Assembly (NCBI RefSeq): GCF_000739995.1
Contig: NZ_BBJX01000004.1
Span: forward strand, 124,001 to 188,000
DNA length: 64,000 nucleotides
Source: Comamonas granuli NBRC 101663
GTDB taxonomy: Bacteria > Pseudomonadota > Gammaproteobacteria > Burkholderiales > Burkholderiaceae_C
Reading direction: 5' to 3'
Position numbers and translations under genes: made by a program. Of the stretch, positions 1 through 10,575 are shown piece after piece (the stretch's first letter is position 1; each line of letters begins with the position of its first letter). Below the pieces are notes generated by a model, which saw only the letters and a program-made list of their open reading frames with translations, did not search any database and was not told where the DNA came from.

Positions 1-1268
<1,268 letters not shown>

Positions 1269-1275
1269 CGGAGCA

Positions 1276-1566
1276 TTACAGGCCTTCGACGCACACCAGA
1301 CGCATGATGGCCGCGCCCTCGCGCGCCGCGCGGGCCTTGCCGTACTCGGGCGAATGGTAGAAGGCCCTGGCTGCCTCGAAGCTGGGAAACTTGGCGATCA
1401 CCACGCGCTCGGGCGTCCAGTCGCCCTCCATCACCTCCACCTGGCCGCCGCGCACGCAGATTTCTGCACCGTGCGCGGCAAACGCCGCGGTGGACCATTT
1501 CTTGTATTCCTCGTACTGCGCGGGGTTGGTGACGCGCACGTTGGCGATGATGTAGCCGCTGGGCAT
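1276..1566 (-). CDS. DUF1330 family small protein
   Basis: This 96-residue protein (MPSGYIIANVRVTNPAQYEE..., with later RVVIAKFPSFEAARAFYHSPEY) matches the DUF1330 pattern of small dimeric ferredoxin-like-fold proteins, whose biochemical role is unknown. The ATG at 1564-1566 was chosen because GGAG lies 9 bases upstream and it begins 4 bases after the kdsA stop. An ATG 15 bases further upstream would overlap kdsA and is less likely. Its position between kdsA and eno suggests co-transcription but says little about function. Confidence 0.8.
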   Translation of the reverse strand: MPSGYIIANVRVTNPAQYEEYKKWSTAAFAAHGAEICVRGGQVEVMEGDWTPERVVIAKFPSFEAARAFYHSPEYGKARAAREGAAIMRLVCVEGL

Positions 1567-1570
1567 GGTG

Positions 1571-2428
1571 TCAGGCTCCAAAGTTGTTTTCGAGAAAACC
1601 GTTCTTCTTGGTGACGTCGTCGAGCGCCACCAGGGTTTCGAGCAGCGCGCGCATGTGCTTGAGCGGCACGGCGTTGGGCCCGTCCGACCAGGCTTCGGCG
1701 GGCTTGGGGTGCGTTTCCATGAACAGGCCCGCCACGCCCACGGCCACGCCGGCGCGGGCCAGCACCGGTACCATCTCGCGCGCGCCGCCGCTCACGGCCC
1801 CCAGGCCGCCGGGCTTTTGCACCGAGTGGGTCACGTCGAACACCACGGGCGCGCCGGAGTTGCGCATCTCGGCCAGGCTGGTCATGTCGGCCACGAGGTT
1901 GTTGTAGCCGAAGCTCACGCCGCGCTCGCAGGCGAGGAAGCGGTCTTCCGACAGGCCCACCTCGCGCGCGGCGGCGCGGGCCTTGTCGATGACGTTCTTC
2001 ATGTCCCAGGGCGCGAGGAACTGGCCCTTCTTGATGTTCACCGGCTTGCCGGACTGCGCCACGGCGCGGATGAAGTCGGTCTGGCGGCACAGGAAGGCCG
2101 GCGTCTGCAGCACGTCCACCACGCTGGCCACCTCGGCCACCTGCGAGGCGTCGTGCACGTCGGTCAGGATGGGCAGCTGCAGCTGGCGGCGCACTTCATC
2201 GAGGATCTTCAGGCCCGCGTCCAGGCCCACGCCGCGCGGGCTCGTGCCCGACGAGCGGTTCGCCTTGTCGAACGAGCCCTTGTAGATCAGGGGAACGCCC
2301 AGGGCCGCGCAGGCTTCCTTGAGCTGGCCCGCCACATCGAGCGACATCTCCAGCCCTTCGATGGAGCAGGTGCCGGCGATCAGGAAGAAGCGCTGGTCCA
2401 GGCCGACATTGAATCCGCACAGTTGCAT
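1571..2428 (-). CDS. kdsA: 3-deoxy-8-phosphooctulonate synthase (KDO-8-P synthase)
   Basis: KdsA condenses phosphoenolpyruvate with arabinose 5-phosphate to form KDO-8-phosphate, the precursor of the lipopolysaccharide inner-core sugar KDO. The 285 residues are full length. Recognisable parts are [11 protein letters not shown] at the N-terminus, [12 protein letters not shown] near 50, the [10 protein letters not shown] segment and [10 protein letters not shown] near the end. The N-terminal motif carries a cysteine (C21) where metal-independent enzymes such as that of E. coli have asparagine, so a metal-dependent enzyme is inferred. It starts 15 bases after the pyrG stop and is almost certainly in the same operon. 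It consumes the PEP that the downstream enolase makes. Confidence 0.95.
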   Translation of the reverse strand: MQLCGFNVGLDQRFFLIAGTCSIEGLEMSLDVAGQLKEACAALGVPLIYKGSFDKANRSSGTSPRGVGLDAGLKILDEVRRQLQLPILTDVHDASQVAEVASVVDVLQTPAFLCRQTDFIRAVAQSGKPVNIKKGQFLAPWDMKNVIDKARAAAREVGLSEDRFLACERGVSFGYNNLVADMTSLAEMRNSGAPVVFDVTHSVQKPGGLGAVSGGAREMVPVLARAGVAVGVAGLFMETHPKPAEAWSDGPNAVPLKHMRALLETLVALDDVTKKNGFLENNFGA

Positions 2429-2443
2429 GGACTCTCCTTCCGA

Positions 2444-4177
<1,734 letters not shown>

Positions 4178-5404
4178 ATGAATGCACTCGCTGGCAAACA
4201 CATCGTCCTGGGCCTCAGTGGAGGCGTCGCCTGCTACAAATCCGCCGAACTGGCGCGCCTGCTGGTCAAGGCCGGCGCCACCGTGCAGGTGGTGATGACC
4301 GAGGCGGCCGCGCAATTCATCACCCCCGTGACCATGCAGGCGCTCACCGGGCGCAGCGTCTACACCTCGCAGTGGGACGCGCGCGAGGGCAACAACATGG
4401 CGCACATCAACCTGAGCCGCGCGGCCGACGCCATCCTCATCGCCCCCTGCAGCGCCGACTTCATCGCGCGCCTGGTGCAGGGGCGCGCGGACGAGCTGCT
4501 GAGCCTGCTGTGCCTGGCGCGCCCCCTGCAGCAGGTGCCCCTGCTGCTCGCCCCGGCCATGAACCGCGAGATGTGGGCCCACCCCGCCACGCAGCGCAAC
4601 CTGGCGCAGGTGGCGCAGGATGGCGCCCGGGTGCTGGGCGTGGGCTGCGGCGAGCAGGCCTGCGGCGAGACGGGCGATGGCCGCATGCTCGAGCCCGGCG
4701 AAATCATGGAGGAGCTGGCCGCCTTCTTCACCCCGCAGCGCCTGGCGGGCCAGCGCGTGCTCATCACCGCCGGGCCCACCTTCGAGGCCATCGACCCGGT
4801 GCGCGGCATCACCAACCTCTCCAGCGGCAAGATGGGCTTTGCCATTGCGCGCGCGGCGCGCGCGGCCGGGGCCGAGGTCACGCTGGTGGCCGGTCCCGTG
4901 CACCTGCCCACGCCGCGCGGCGTGCGCCGCATCGACGTGCGTTCAGCACGAAATATGCTTGCAGCCGTTGAAGGGCAAGCGCCGGAAGCTACTATTTTTA
5001 TAGCGACGGCTGCCGTCGCCGACTGGCGGCCCGCGCACAGCGCGGAGCACAAGATCAAGAAGGACGGCTCGGGCATGCCGCCGCCGCTGGCCTTCGTCGA
5101 GAACCCGGACATCCTCGCGCAGGTGGCGGCCTCGGAGCGCGCGCGCGCCGGCGCGCTCTACTGCGTGGGCTTTGCCGCCGAGAGCGAGCACCTGCTCGCC
5201 CATGCCAGCGCCAAGCGCGTGCGCAAGGGCGTGCCGCTGCTGGTGGGCAACATCGGCCCGGCCACCTTCGGCCAGGACGACAACGCCCTGCTGCTCATCG
5301 ACGACCAGGGCCACCGCGAGCTCCCGCGCGCCAGCAAGGACGAGCTGGCACGCCAGCTCGTCGCCGAGATCGCGGCGCGCTGCCCCCCGGCGCCCCCGCG
5401 CTGA
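4178..5404 (+). CDS. coaBC: Bifunctional phosphopantothenoylcysteine decarboxylase / phosphopantothenate-cysteine ligase
   Basis: CoaBC performs two consecutive steps of coenzyme A synthesis: joining cysteine to 4'-phosphopantothenate and decarboxylating the product with FMN. The 408 residues show the CoaC flavoprotein domain first (GLSGGVACYKSAELARLL, active-site H76 in NNMAHINLS, substrate-clamp C162 in GEQACGETGDGRM). The CoaB ligase domain follows (LITAGPTFEAIDPVRGITN, AAVADWRP, then the KIKKDGSG lysine motif). The ATG at 4178 is preferred to an upstream TTG at 4169. Bases 4950-5009, inside the CoaB domain, resemble the dispersed palindrome yet keep the conserved frame. Confidence 0.96.
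   Translation: MNALAGKHIVLGLSGGVACYKSAELARLLVKAGATVQVVMTEAAAQFITPVTMQALTGRSVYTSQWDAREGNNMAHINLSRAADAILIAPCSADFIARLVQGRADELLSLLCLARPLQQVPLLLAPAMNREMWAHPATQRNLAQVAQDGARVLGVGCGEQACGETGDGRMLEPGEIMEELAAFFTPQRLAGQRVLITAGPTFEAIDPVRGITNLSSGKMGFAIARAARAAGAEVTLVAGPVHLPTPRGVRRIDVRSARNMLAAVEGQAPEATIFIATAAVADWRPAHSAEHKIKKDGSGMPPPLAFVENPDILAQVAASERARAGALYCVGFAAESEHLLAHASAKRVRKGVPLLVGNIGPATFGQDDNALLLIDDQGHRELPRASKDELARQLVAEIAARCPPAPPR
4950..5009. repeat. Palindrome-family copy inside coaBC, frame preserved
   Basis: The segment begins GAAATATGC, continues CAGC...GCGC, then AGCTA and ATAGC, and ends near CGG. These blocks align almost without gaps to the intergenic copy at 37420-37479 over about 60 bases. 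It encodes roughly residues 258-278, just before and into the conserved AAVADWRP region. The local composition is AT-richer than the rest of coaBC. The homology was judged by eye. Confidence 0.55.
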
Positions 5405-5425
5405 TCTTCCTGCAGGAGCTGCACC

Positions 5426-5914
5426 ATGCCCCCCGTGCCCCGACCCGACTGGGATACCCCGCCCCAGGGCGACTTCGCCCGCTACGTGGAGCGCCTGAGC
5501 GCCGGCACGCCGGTGGCGCCCGGTGCCCGCTCTGCGGAGCCGCACAGCGCGCATACGCGCCTGCAGGGCCCCGTGGGCGCGCCCGGCAAAACCGCGCCTG
5601 CCGCGGCGCCGGCGCCGGGCGCAGCGCCGGACCTGGGCGCGCTCCCCGGCCGGTTTGTGCAGGGCGTGCGCGTGGTGCGCGGCCTGCTGCTGCTGTGGGC
5701 CGTGCTGCAGGCGCTGGCGCTCTGGCGCGGCCAGGGCTCGTGGGCCATGCTGGCGCTGGCCGCGGGGCTGTGGTGGGTGCTCGGTCGCGTGGTGCAGCGC
5801 GCCGCCCGGCTGCTGGCTCCGCCAGCGGCGGCGCAGGCCGCGCAAGGCATCGCGGCCTTGCAGCAGCGGCTGCAGCAAATGGCAAAACAAAGTAACAAGG
5901 GAAAACGCCCGTGA
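5426..5914 (+). CDS. Conserved membrane protein of unknown function
   Basis: I do not recognise this 162-residue protein. Residues 1-80 are a proline- and alanine-rich, probably disordered cytoplasmic stretch. Two hydrophobic helices follow at about 84-100 ([17 protein letters not shown]) and 104-121 ([16 protein letters not shown]). The C-terminus is an amphipathic Ala/Gln-rich helix with a basic end (KQSNKGKRP). An AGGAG site precedes the ATG. Its stop overlaps the dut GTG start by four bases (GTGA), which implies translational coupling. Nothing in the sequence assigns a role. Confidence 0.7.
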   Translation: MPPVPRPDWDTPPQGDFARYVERLSAGTPVAPGARSAEPHSAHTRLQGPVGAPGKTAPAAAPAPGAAPDLGALPGRFVQGVRVVRGLLLLWAVLQALALWRGQGSWAMLALAAGLWWVLGRVVQRAARLLAPPAAAQAAQGIAALQQRLQQMAKQSNKGKRP

Positions 5915-6360
5915 AGATAGACGTCAAGATCCTGGACCCGCGCATGGCCGCGCAACTGCCCGCCTATGCCACGCCCGGCAGTGCCGGCCTGGACCTGCGC
6001 GCCTGCCTGGATGCGCCGCTCACGCTCGCGCCCAATGCCTGGGAGCTCGTGCCCACGGGCATTGCCATCCACCTGCGCGACCCGGGCTACGCGGCACTCA
6101 TCCTGCCGCGCTCGGGCCTGGGGCACAAGCACGGCATCGTGCTGGGCAATCTCGTGGGGCTGATCGACAGCGACTACCAGGGCCAGCTCATGGTGAGCGC
6201 CTGGAACCGCAGCGGCCAGGCCTTCACCATCGACCCCATGGAGCGGCTGGCGCAAATGGTCATCGTGCCCGTGGTGCAGGCGCAATTCAACGTGGTGGAC
6301 GATTTTTCTGTTACAAGCGCACGCGGCGAAGGGGGGTATGGTTCCACCGGCCAGGGCTGA
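5911..6360 (+). CDS. dut: Deoxyuridine 5'-triphosphate nucleotidohydrolase
   Basis: dUTPase hydrolyses dUTP to dUMP and pyrophosphate, keeping uracil out of DNA and feeding dTMP synthesis. All five motifs of the trimeric family are visible in 149 residues: [48 protein letters not shown] and the C-terminal [10 protein letters not shown] arm. The start is a GTG at 5911, set by an AAGG site 10 bases upstream and by the conserved [11 protein letters not shown] beginning. The four-base overlap with the membrane-protein gene and the short distance to coaBC repeat the frequent coaBC-dut neighbourhood. Confidence 0.96.
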   Translation: MKIDVKILDPRMAAQLPAYATPGSAGLDLRACLDAPLTLAPNAWELVPTGIAIHLRDPGYAALILPRSGLGHKHGIVLGNLVGLIDSDYQGQLMVSAWNRSGQAFTIDPMERLAQMVIVPVVQAQFNVVDDFSVTSARGEGGYGSTGQG

Positions 6361-6457
6361 TGCGCCTGGCCCGCGGGCCCGCCCGTCACGGAACCTCCCG
6401 TGCTCCGGCGGCCCCAACCGTACATCCGCATTGTTGGCCACCTTCAAGGAGAACATC

Positions 6458-6961
6458 GTGACCCCACTGCCATCCCGCCTGCCTGCGCGCACTGCCGCGG
6501 TGCTTGCCACTGCCTGCGCGGCCAGTCTGCTGGCGGCCTGTGCCTACCAGCGCCCGGCACCGCAGTCCTATCCACCCCCCGCCGTCTACCAGGGCAGCAC
6601 CGCGCCGCAGGCTCCCGCCACCGCCGAATATGGCCGCGTGAGCCAGATCGAATGGCTGCCGGGCAGCCCGCGCGCGCAGACCACGGGCGGCGGTGCGATT
6701 CTCGGCGCCGTGGTCGGCGGCCTGATCGGCAACCAGATCGGCAGGGGCAGCGGCCGGGCAGCGGCCACCGCCGTGGGGGCGGTGGGTGGCGCAGTGGCGG
6801 GCAATGCGATCGAGGAGCGCAACCAGTCGGCCCAGGGCGCCTACCGCCTGTCGATCCAGCTGGACCGCGGCGGCTACCGCCTGTATGACGTGCCCTCGGT
6901 GGGTGACCTGCGCGTCGGCGACCGGGTGCGCGTGGTCAACGGGCAGATCTCGCGCTACTGA
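6458..6961 (+). CDS. Glycine-zipper 2TM outer-membrane lipoprotein
   Basis: This 167-residue protein has a lipoprotein signal peptide (basic MTPLPSRLPAR, then a hydrophobic segment ending SLLAAC) with the lipidated cysteine near residue 27. It carries a long glycine-zipper segment (GGGAILGAVVGGLIGNQIG and VGAVGGAVAGNAIEERN) typical of the SlyB / 17-kDa surface antigen type of envelope proteins. The C-terminus is a small beta-rich domain ending GDRVRVVNGQISRY. The start is the GTG at 6458, 6 bases after AAGGAG; upstream in-frame extensions lack a signal peptide. The family is linked to outer-membrane integrity, and the specific role here is unknown. Confidence 0.85.
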   Translation: MTPLPSRLPARTAAVLATACAASLLAACAYQRPAPQSYPPPAVYQGSTAPQAPATAEYGRVSQIEWLPGSPRAQTTGGGAILGAVVGGLIGNQIGRGSGRAAATAVGAVGGAVAGNAIEERNQSAQGAYRLSIQLDRGGYRLYDVPSVGDLRVGDRVRVVNGQISRY

Positions 6962-6977
6962 GCAGGCGCTGGCGCGC

Positions 6978-7502
6978 TCAGTGCAAGGCCGGCGTGCCGC
7001 CCGCGGGCGGCTGGATGCGGAAGAATCCGGTGCCGGCCGAGCCGCAGCCGACCTCATCGGCCGTGGCCGCGCGCACGGCGCAGACCTTGATGTGCAGGCG
7101 CAGCGCGATGCCTGCGAGCGGGTGGTTGCCATCGAGCACCACATGCTCGGGGTAGATCTCGGTCACGGTGTAGAACAGGTCGCGCGGGGCTTCGGGGTTG
7201 CAGCCTGCGGGCAGCGCCGAGCCTTCGATGATCATGCCTTCCTCCAGGCTGTCGGGAAACAGCGTGCGCGCTTCCAGGAAGAGCAGGTTCTCGCGGTAGT
7301 CGCCAAAAGCGTCCTCGGGCTCCAGGTGCAGCGACAGCGTGTCGCCGGCGCTGCGCCCGAGCAGCGCCTCGTCGATGCGGGCCAGCAAATCGTCGCCGCC
7401 CACGAGAAACTCCACCGGCTCGTCCAGCACATCCAGCGTTTCGCCGAGCGTATCGGTCAAGGTCCAGGTCAGGGCCGCCACGGTATGTTGTTTGATTTCC
7501 AT
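6978..7502 (-). CDS. SlyD-like FKBP-type peptidyl-prolyl cis-trans isomerase
   Basis: This 174-residue protein looks like the SlyD branch of FKBP isomerases, which catalyse prolyl isomerisation and act as chaperones. It begins MEIKQHTVAALTWTL, has the GDTLSLHLEPEDAFGDY segment where the IF chaperone domain is inserted, and ends the FKBP fold with VLDGNHPLAGIALRLHIKV, the diagnostic D-x-NHPLAG motif. It lacks the long His/Cys-rich metal-binding tail of E. coli SlyD. The ATG at 7500-7502 was chosen because residues before it in the open frame look non-coding. It is convergent with the lipoprotein gene and divergent from the 7544 gene. Confidence 0.88.
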   Translation of the reverse strand: MEIKQHTVAALTWTLTDTLGETLDVLDEPVEFLVGGDDLLARIDEALLGRSAGDTLSLHLEPEDAFGDYRENLLFLEARTLFPDSLEEGMIIEGSALPAGCNPEAPRDLFYTVTEIYPEHVVLDGNHPLAGIALRLHIKVCAVRAATADEVGCGSAGTGFFRIQPPAGGTPALH

Positions 7503-7543
7503 ACGAGAATTGTCGCAGTTTGTCCCATCCACGGAGGGTTTTC

Positions 7544-8068
7544 ATGACCGATGCCACCGCCGGGCCCGCAGGCGAAGCCGCGCCCCCTTTGCCCCAGGGG
7601 CGCTTCAGCGGCCGGGAGGCCTTTCAGCAGTTGGTGCGCGACGCCCTGGCCACGGCTGCGCGCGAAGGCTGGCGCGAGCTGGTGCTCAGTGATGCCGATT
7701 TCCATGACTGGCCCCTGGGCGAGCGCGCCGTGGTGGAGTCGTTGCAGGCCTGGGCGCGCAGCGGCAGGCGCATGACGCTGCTGGCGCGTAGCTATGGGGA
7801 GGTGCAGCGGCGCCACGCCCGCCTGGTGCGCTGGCGCACGACCTGGGACCACATCCTCACCTGCCGCGTGGCTCCCGGGGCCGATCCGCTGGACATTCCC
7901 AGCGCCATCTGGTCGCCGCAATGGGTGCTGCAGCGCGTGGACCCGGAGCGCAGCGTGGGCGTGACGGGCACCGAACCCGAAAGGCGCGTGCTGCTGCAGG
8001 AGTTGCTGGCCGAGTGGGTGCGCAGCAAAAGCGCGCCCGGATTCCCGGCCACGACCCTGGGTTTGTGA
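7544..8068 (+). CDS. Conserved protein of unknown function
   Basis: I cannot assign a function to this 174-residue cytoplasmic protein. Visible features are the stretch ELVLSDADFHDWPLGERAVVESLQAWARSG, reported here in two parts for reading: an acidic strand (LVLSDADFHDWPLGE) and a helix (RAVVESLQAWARSG). A second block, TLLARSYGEVQRRHARLVRW, follows. There are no cysteine clusters, signal peptide or membrane helices. A GGAGG ribosome binding site 7 bases before the ATG at 7544 sets the start; an upstream TTG at 7520 is unlikely. It is divergent from the SlyD-like gene across 41 bases. Confidence 0.7.
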   Translation: MTDATAGPAGEAAPPLPQGRFSGREAFQQLVRDALATAAREGWRELVLSDADFHDWPLGERAVVESLQAWARSGRRMTLLARSYGEVQRRHARLVRWRTTWDHILTCRVAPGADPLDIPSAIWSPQWVLQRVDPERSVGVTGTEPERRVLLQELLAEWVRSKSAPGFPATTLGL

Positions 8069-8291
8069 AATTCCTGTCAACCATGTCAGCCTTCCGTCAG
8101 TTATAGGCAACGCGGCCGGCAAGTTGTGCACTTGGTAATAGCCACTATTGACAAATCGCAATACAATCGTCGGCTGATTGAAAAAACGCGCTGCTGTTCT
8201 GGGGCGCGCTCTGCCAGAGCGTGGCCCGGCCTGAAAAAGCCGGACCTGATGGCTGATTGTTTTTTGACCCTCTGTCCAAGGAAAACCTGAA
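8069..8291. promoter_or_regulatory. Structured leader and promoter region of the small lipoprotein gene
   Basis: This 223-base gap is AT-rich at 8100-8180 and should hold the promoter of the 8292 gene. TTGACA occurs at 8148-8153 and TACAAT at 8162-8167, but they are only 8 bases apart and cannot form one promoter. Two small hairpins follow: CGCTCT/AGAGCG at 8207-8221 and CCGGC/GCCGG at 8226-8243 with a TGAAAAA-containing loop. A T-run comes about 15 bases later. It could be a structured 5' leader; no riboswitch class was recognised. Confidence 0.35.
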
Positions 8292-8528
8292 ATGAACAAG
8301 ACCCTCGTCATCGCTTCGCTGATCGCTGCTGCTGCCCTGGCTGCCTGCGGCAAGAAGGAAGAGCCGGCTCCTGCCCCCGCTCCCGCACCCGCCGCCGCTC
8401 CTGCCCCCGAAGCTCCCGCATCCGCCGCTGTCGAGGCTGCCTCCGCTCCTGCCGAAGCCGCTCCTGCCGCCGCTTCCGAGGCTGCTCCAGCCGCCGAAGC
8501 CGCTCCCGCCGCTTCCGAAGCCAAGTAA
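8292..8528 (+). CDS. Small Ala/Pro/Glu-rich lipoprotein
   Basis: This 78-residue protein begins with a classic lipoprotein signal (MNKTLVIASLIAAAALAACG), with the lipobox cysteine at residue 19, then the charged sequence KKEE. The remaining 55 residues are low complexity: Pro/Ala repeats followed by degenerate AAPAA-SEAAPA repeats with regular glutamates. It ends in SEAK. Such a protein would be an extended, acidic, membrane-tethered peptide. The repeat pattern is visible in the DNA as runs of gct-cct-gcc-gaa. An AAGGA site precedes the ATG and a strong terminator follows, so it is probably monocistronic. The function is unknown. Confidence 0.85.
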   Translation: MNKTLVIASLIAAAALAACGKKEEPAPAPAPAPAAAPAPEAPASAAVEAASAPAEAAPAAASEAAPAAEAAPAASEAK

Positions 8529-8576
8529 TCCTCTGCGCCCAGGCGCTGGCCCGCAGGGCAGCGCCTACGGCTCTCA

Positions 8577-8605
8577 AGCCCCGTCCGTTCGGCCGGGGCT
8601 TTTTT
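8577..8605 (+). terminator. Rho-independent terminator of the small lipoprotein gene
   Basis: The stem AGCCCCG/CGGGGCT (8577-8583 and 8594-8600) encloses a 10-base loop and is followed directly by a run of six T, about 50 bases after the stop codon at 8528. Confidence 0.88.
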
Positions 8606-8647
8606 GCGTGGTGCAGCCACCGCGGGGCGCCTGTCGGCACCCCTCGT

Positions 8648-9538
8648 TCAGGGCAGGCTGTGCAAGGGGATGTCGCGCGCGCGCGCCAGGGCGTCGAGCG
8701 CGGCGCGGTCCTGGCCCTGCAGAAAGGCGGCGATGGCGGCATGCGTCTCGGGCTGGCGCAGGGTGGCGGCGTCTCCACGCGCCGGCAGGCCTGCGGCCTC
8801 GCACAGGCGGGCGGCAAAGTGCGGTTCCAGCGCCGCCACCGCCACGCGCCCGTCGGCGCACGGGTAGATGCGGTAGCCTGCGTGGGCGCCGCCCACATCG
8901 CCCTGGGGCGTGGTCAGTCCCCAGTGCAGGGGCAGGGCAAGCCAGTCGGCCGCTTCGGCCAGGCCCACTTCGATGCAGGTGCCTGCGCCGCTGTGCGCGC
9001 GCGCCTGCAGTGCCTGGAGCACCGCCTCGCTGGCCATGAGGGCGCCGGCCATGTCGGCGAACAGCGAGGGCGGTGTCTGCAGGCCCGACAGCAGGCCGGC
9101 TTCGGCCTGGTAGGTCAGGTCGTGACCCGGCTCTTCGGCACGCGCGCCCAGCGCGCCCACGATGCGTACCAGCGACAGCCGCGGATAGCGTGCGTGCAGC
9201 CCTTCCCAGTCCAGGCCCAGCTTGGCCAGCGCCGAGGGGCGGAAGGACGTGATCAGCACGTCGGTCTGTGCCAGCTCCGCGTGCAGCAGCGCCTGGCCTT
9301 CCTCGGTCTTGAGGTGGGCGCGCAGCACGCGCACGCCTTCGTGCAGCGTGTCGTAGGCGGCGGGGCTGTAGATGCCCATGGGGTCGGCGCTGTCCATGCC
9401 GGGCGCTGCGGGCGGCTCCAGCTTGGTGCACAACGCCCCCATGCGCGCGCAGCGCAGCAGGGCGGCCGGTCCGGGCAGGTTCAGCGCCAGGCTCAGGATG
9501 CGGGTGGCCGACAGGGCTTGAGTGGGAACTGTGGTCAT
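8648..9538 (-). CDS. Class III (CaiB/BaiF) CoA-transferase-like protein, short form
   Basis: The 296-residue sequence shows the CaiB/BaiF fold: RILSLALNLPGPAALLRCARMGA at the N-terminus (in parts RILSLALNLPG and AALLRCARMGA), DVLITSFRPSALAKLGLDW, then GHDLTYQAEAGLLSG with the usual catalytic-aspartate neighbourhood, and YRIYPCADGRVAVAALEPHF. Full-length members have about 340-410 residues, so this is a shortened form that lacks part of the C-terminal region, like alpha-methylacyl-CoA racemase relatives. The substrate cannot be told. The ATG at 9536-9538 is divergent from the dioxygenase gene. A longer paralogue of the same family lies at 27420. Confidence 0.82.
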   Translation of the reverse strand: MTTVPTQALSATRILSLALNLPGPAALLRCARMGALCTKLEPPAAPGMDSADPMGIYSPAAYDTLHEGVRVLRAHLKTEEGQALLHAELAQTDVLITSFRPSALAKLGLDWEGLHARYPRLSLVRIVGALGARAEEPGHDLTYQAEAGLLSGLQTPPSLFADMAGALMASEAVLQALQARAHSGAGTCIEVGLAEAADWLALPLHWGLTTPQGDVGGAHAGYRIYPCADGRVAVAALEPHFAARLCEAAGLPARGDAATLRQPETHAAIAAFLQGQDRAALDALARARDIPLHSLP

Positions 9539-9620
9539 GGGGGCGATACGGGTGTCGAGGACATGATGGAGCCGACAATGTACTGGTGTTTGCCCCGCCA
9601 TCCTGCCGGAGTCCCCGTCC

Positions 9621-10487
9621 ATGACCACGCCACCTGCCGCTCTGCTGCCAGCGCTCCAGGAGCTGCGCCCTTCGCGCCGCATGCCGGTGCTGTTCGTCGG
9701 CCATGGCAGCCCCATGAATGCGGTGGAGGACAACGTCTGGCGGCGCGCCTGGCAGGATCTGGGCCGCGAGCTGCTGGGCCACGCGCAGCGCCCGCAGCTC
9801 ATTCTGTGCATTTCGGCCCACTGGCTCACGCCCGGCGGCTGGTACCTCACGGGCATGGCGCAGCCGCGCACCCTTCATGACTTTGGCGGCTTTCCGCCCG
9901 TGCTGTATGCGCAGCAGTACCCCGCGCCTGGAGCCCCGCAGGCGGCGCAGGCCCTGGCGGCGGCGCTGCGCTCTCCGGCCACGGGCAAGCCCCTGGGCGT
10001 GGACGAGGCGCACTGGGGCCTGGACCATGGGGCCTGGTCCATCCTGATGCCCATGTTCCCGGCGGCGGACATTCCGGTGGTGCAGCTGAGCATGGACTTC
10101 GCCCGGCCGCCGGCCGAGCACTATGCGCTGGGCCGGCAACTGCGTGCCTGGCGCGAGCGCGGCGTGCTCATCGTGGGCAGCGGCAACGTGGTGCACCACC
10201 TGGGCGCCATGCGTGCGGGCTCGGGCATCAATGCCACCTACACCTGGGCCGCGGAGTTCGACGCGCGCGTGACCGATCTGGTGAGGCGGGGCGAGCTGGA
10301 CGCCCTGGCCGGGTTTGCGCAATGGGGCGAGAGCGCGCGCCAGGCGCACCCCACGCACGAGCATTTCCTGCCGCTGCTCTATGCCGCGGGCGCCGTGCAC
10401 CCCGGCGAGGCGCCGCGCTTCTTCAACACCGGCTTCCAGGCGGCGTCGATTTCCATGCGCTCCATGGCCTGGGGCATGGAGCTATGA
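9621..10487 (+). CDS. ygiD: LigB-family extradiol dioxygenase (4,5-DOPA dioxygenase type)
   Basis: Members of this class III extradiol family cleave catechol-type rings using non-haem iron or zinc; the best-studied relatives are plant DOPA dioxygenase and E. coli YgiD. The 288 residues include the metal ligands H28 (VLFVGHGSPMNA) and H67 (CISAHWL), the GLDHGAWSIL motif near 142, the GSGNVVHHLG motif near 190 and the C-terminal THEHFLPLLYA histidines. It is full length. It is divergent from the short CoA-transferase gene. Its stop codon falls at the edge of a dispersed palindrome. The natural substrate is unknown. Confidence 0.9.
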   Translation: MTTPPAALLPALQELRPSRRMPVLFVGHGSPMNAVEDNVWRRAWQDLGRELLGHAQRPQLILCISAHWLTPGGWYLTGMAQPRTLHDFGGFPPVLYAQQYPAPGAPQAAQALAAALRSPATGKPLGVDEAHWGLDHGAWSILMPMFPAADIPVVQLSMDFARPPAEHYALGRQLRAWRERGVLIVGSGNVVHHLGAMRAGSGINATYTWAAEFDARVTDLVRRGELDALAGFAQWGESARQAHPTHEHFLPLLYAAGAVHPGEAPRFFNTGFQAASISMRSMAWGMEL

Positions 10488-10534
10488 ATTTGATAGCTGC
10501 TGGCGCTTGCCCAGAAAGCGCTGGAAGCAAAAAA
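10488..10534. repeat. Dispersed palindromic element, reverse orientation
   Basis: The element reads TTTGATAGCTGCTGGCGCTT, a short loop, then AAGCGCTGGAAGC and an A-run. It is the reverse complement of the copies at 1221 and 53428. It lies between the converging dioxygenase and aminotransferase genes. The preceding GAGCTATGA, which gives the dioxygenase stop codon, also looks element-derived (compare GCTATGA at 37458-37462). Confidence 0.85.
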
Positions 10535-10550
10535 CCGCCCGAAGGCGGTT
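10529..10550 (-). terminator. Rho-independent terminator of the aminotransferase gene
   Basis: The stem AACCGCC/GGCGGTT (10533-10539 and 10544-10550) has a CGAA tetraloop. Read on the minus strand it is followed by a T-run (the A-run at 10529-10534), 26 bases after the aminotransferase stop. It abuts the dispersed palindrome. Confidence 0.85.
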
Positions 10551-10575
10551 GGGCGGGCAGGCCGGGGGAGGGCGC

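Noticed and set aside
8148-8167. TTGACA and TACAAT as one promoter for the small lipoprotein gene
   Set aside because: The spacing is 8 bases instead of 16-18.
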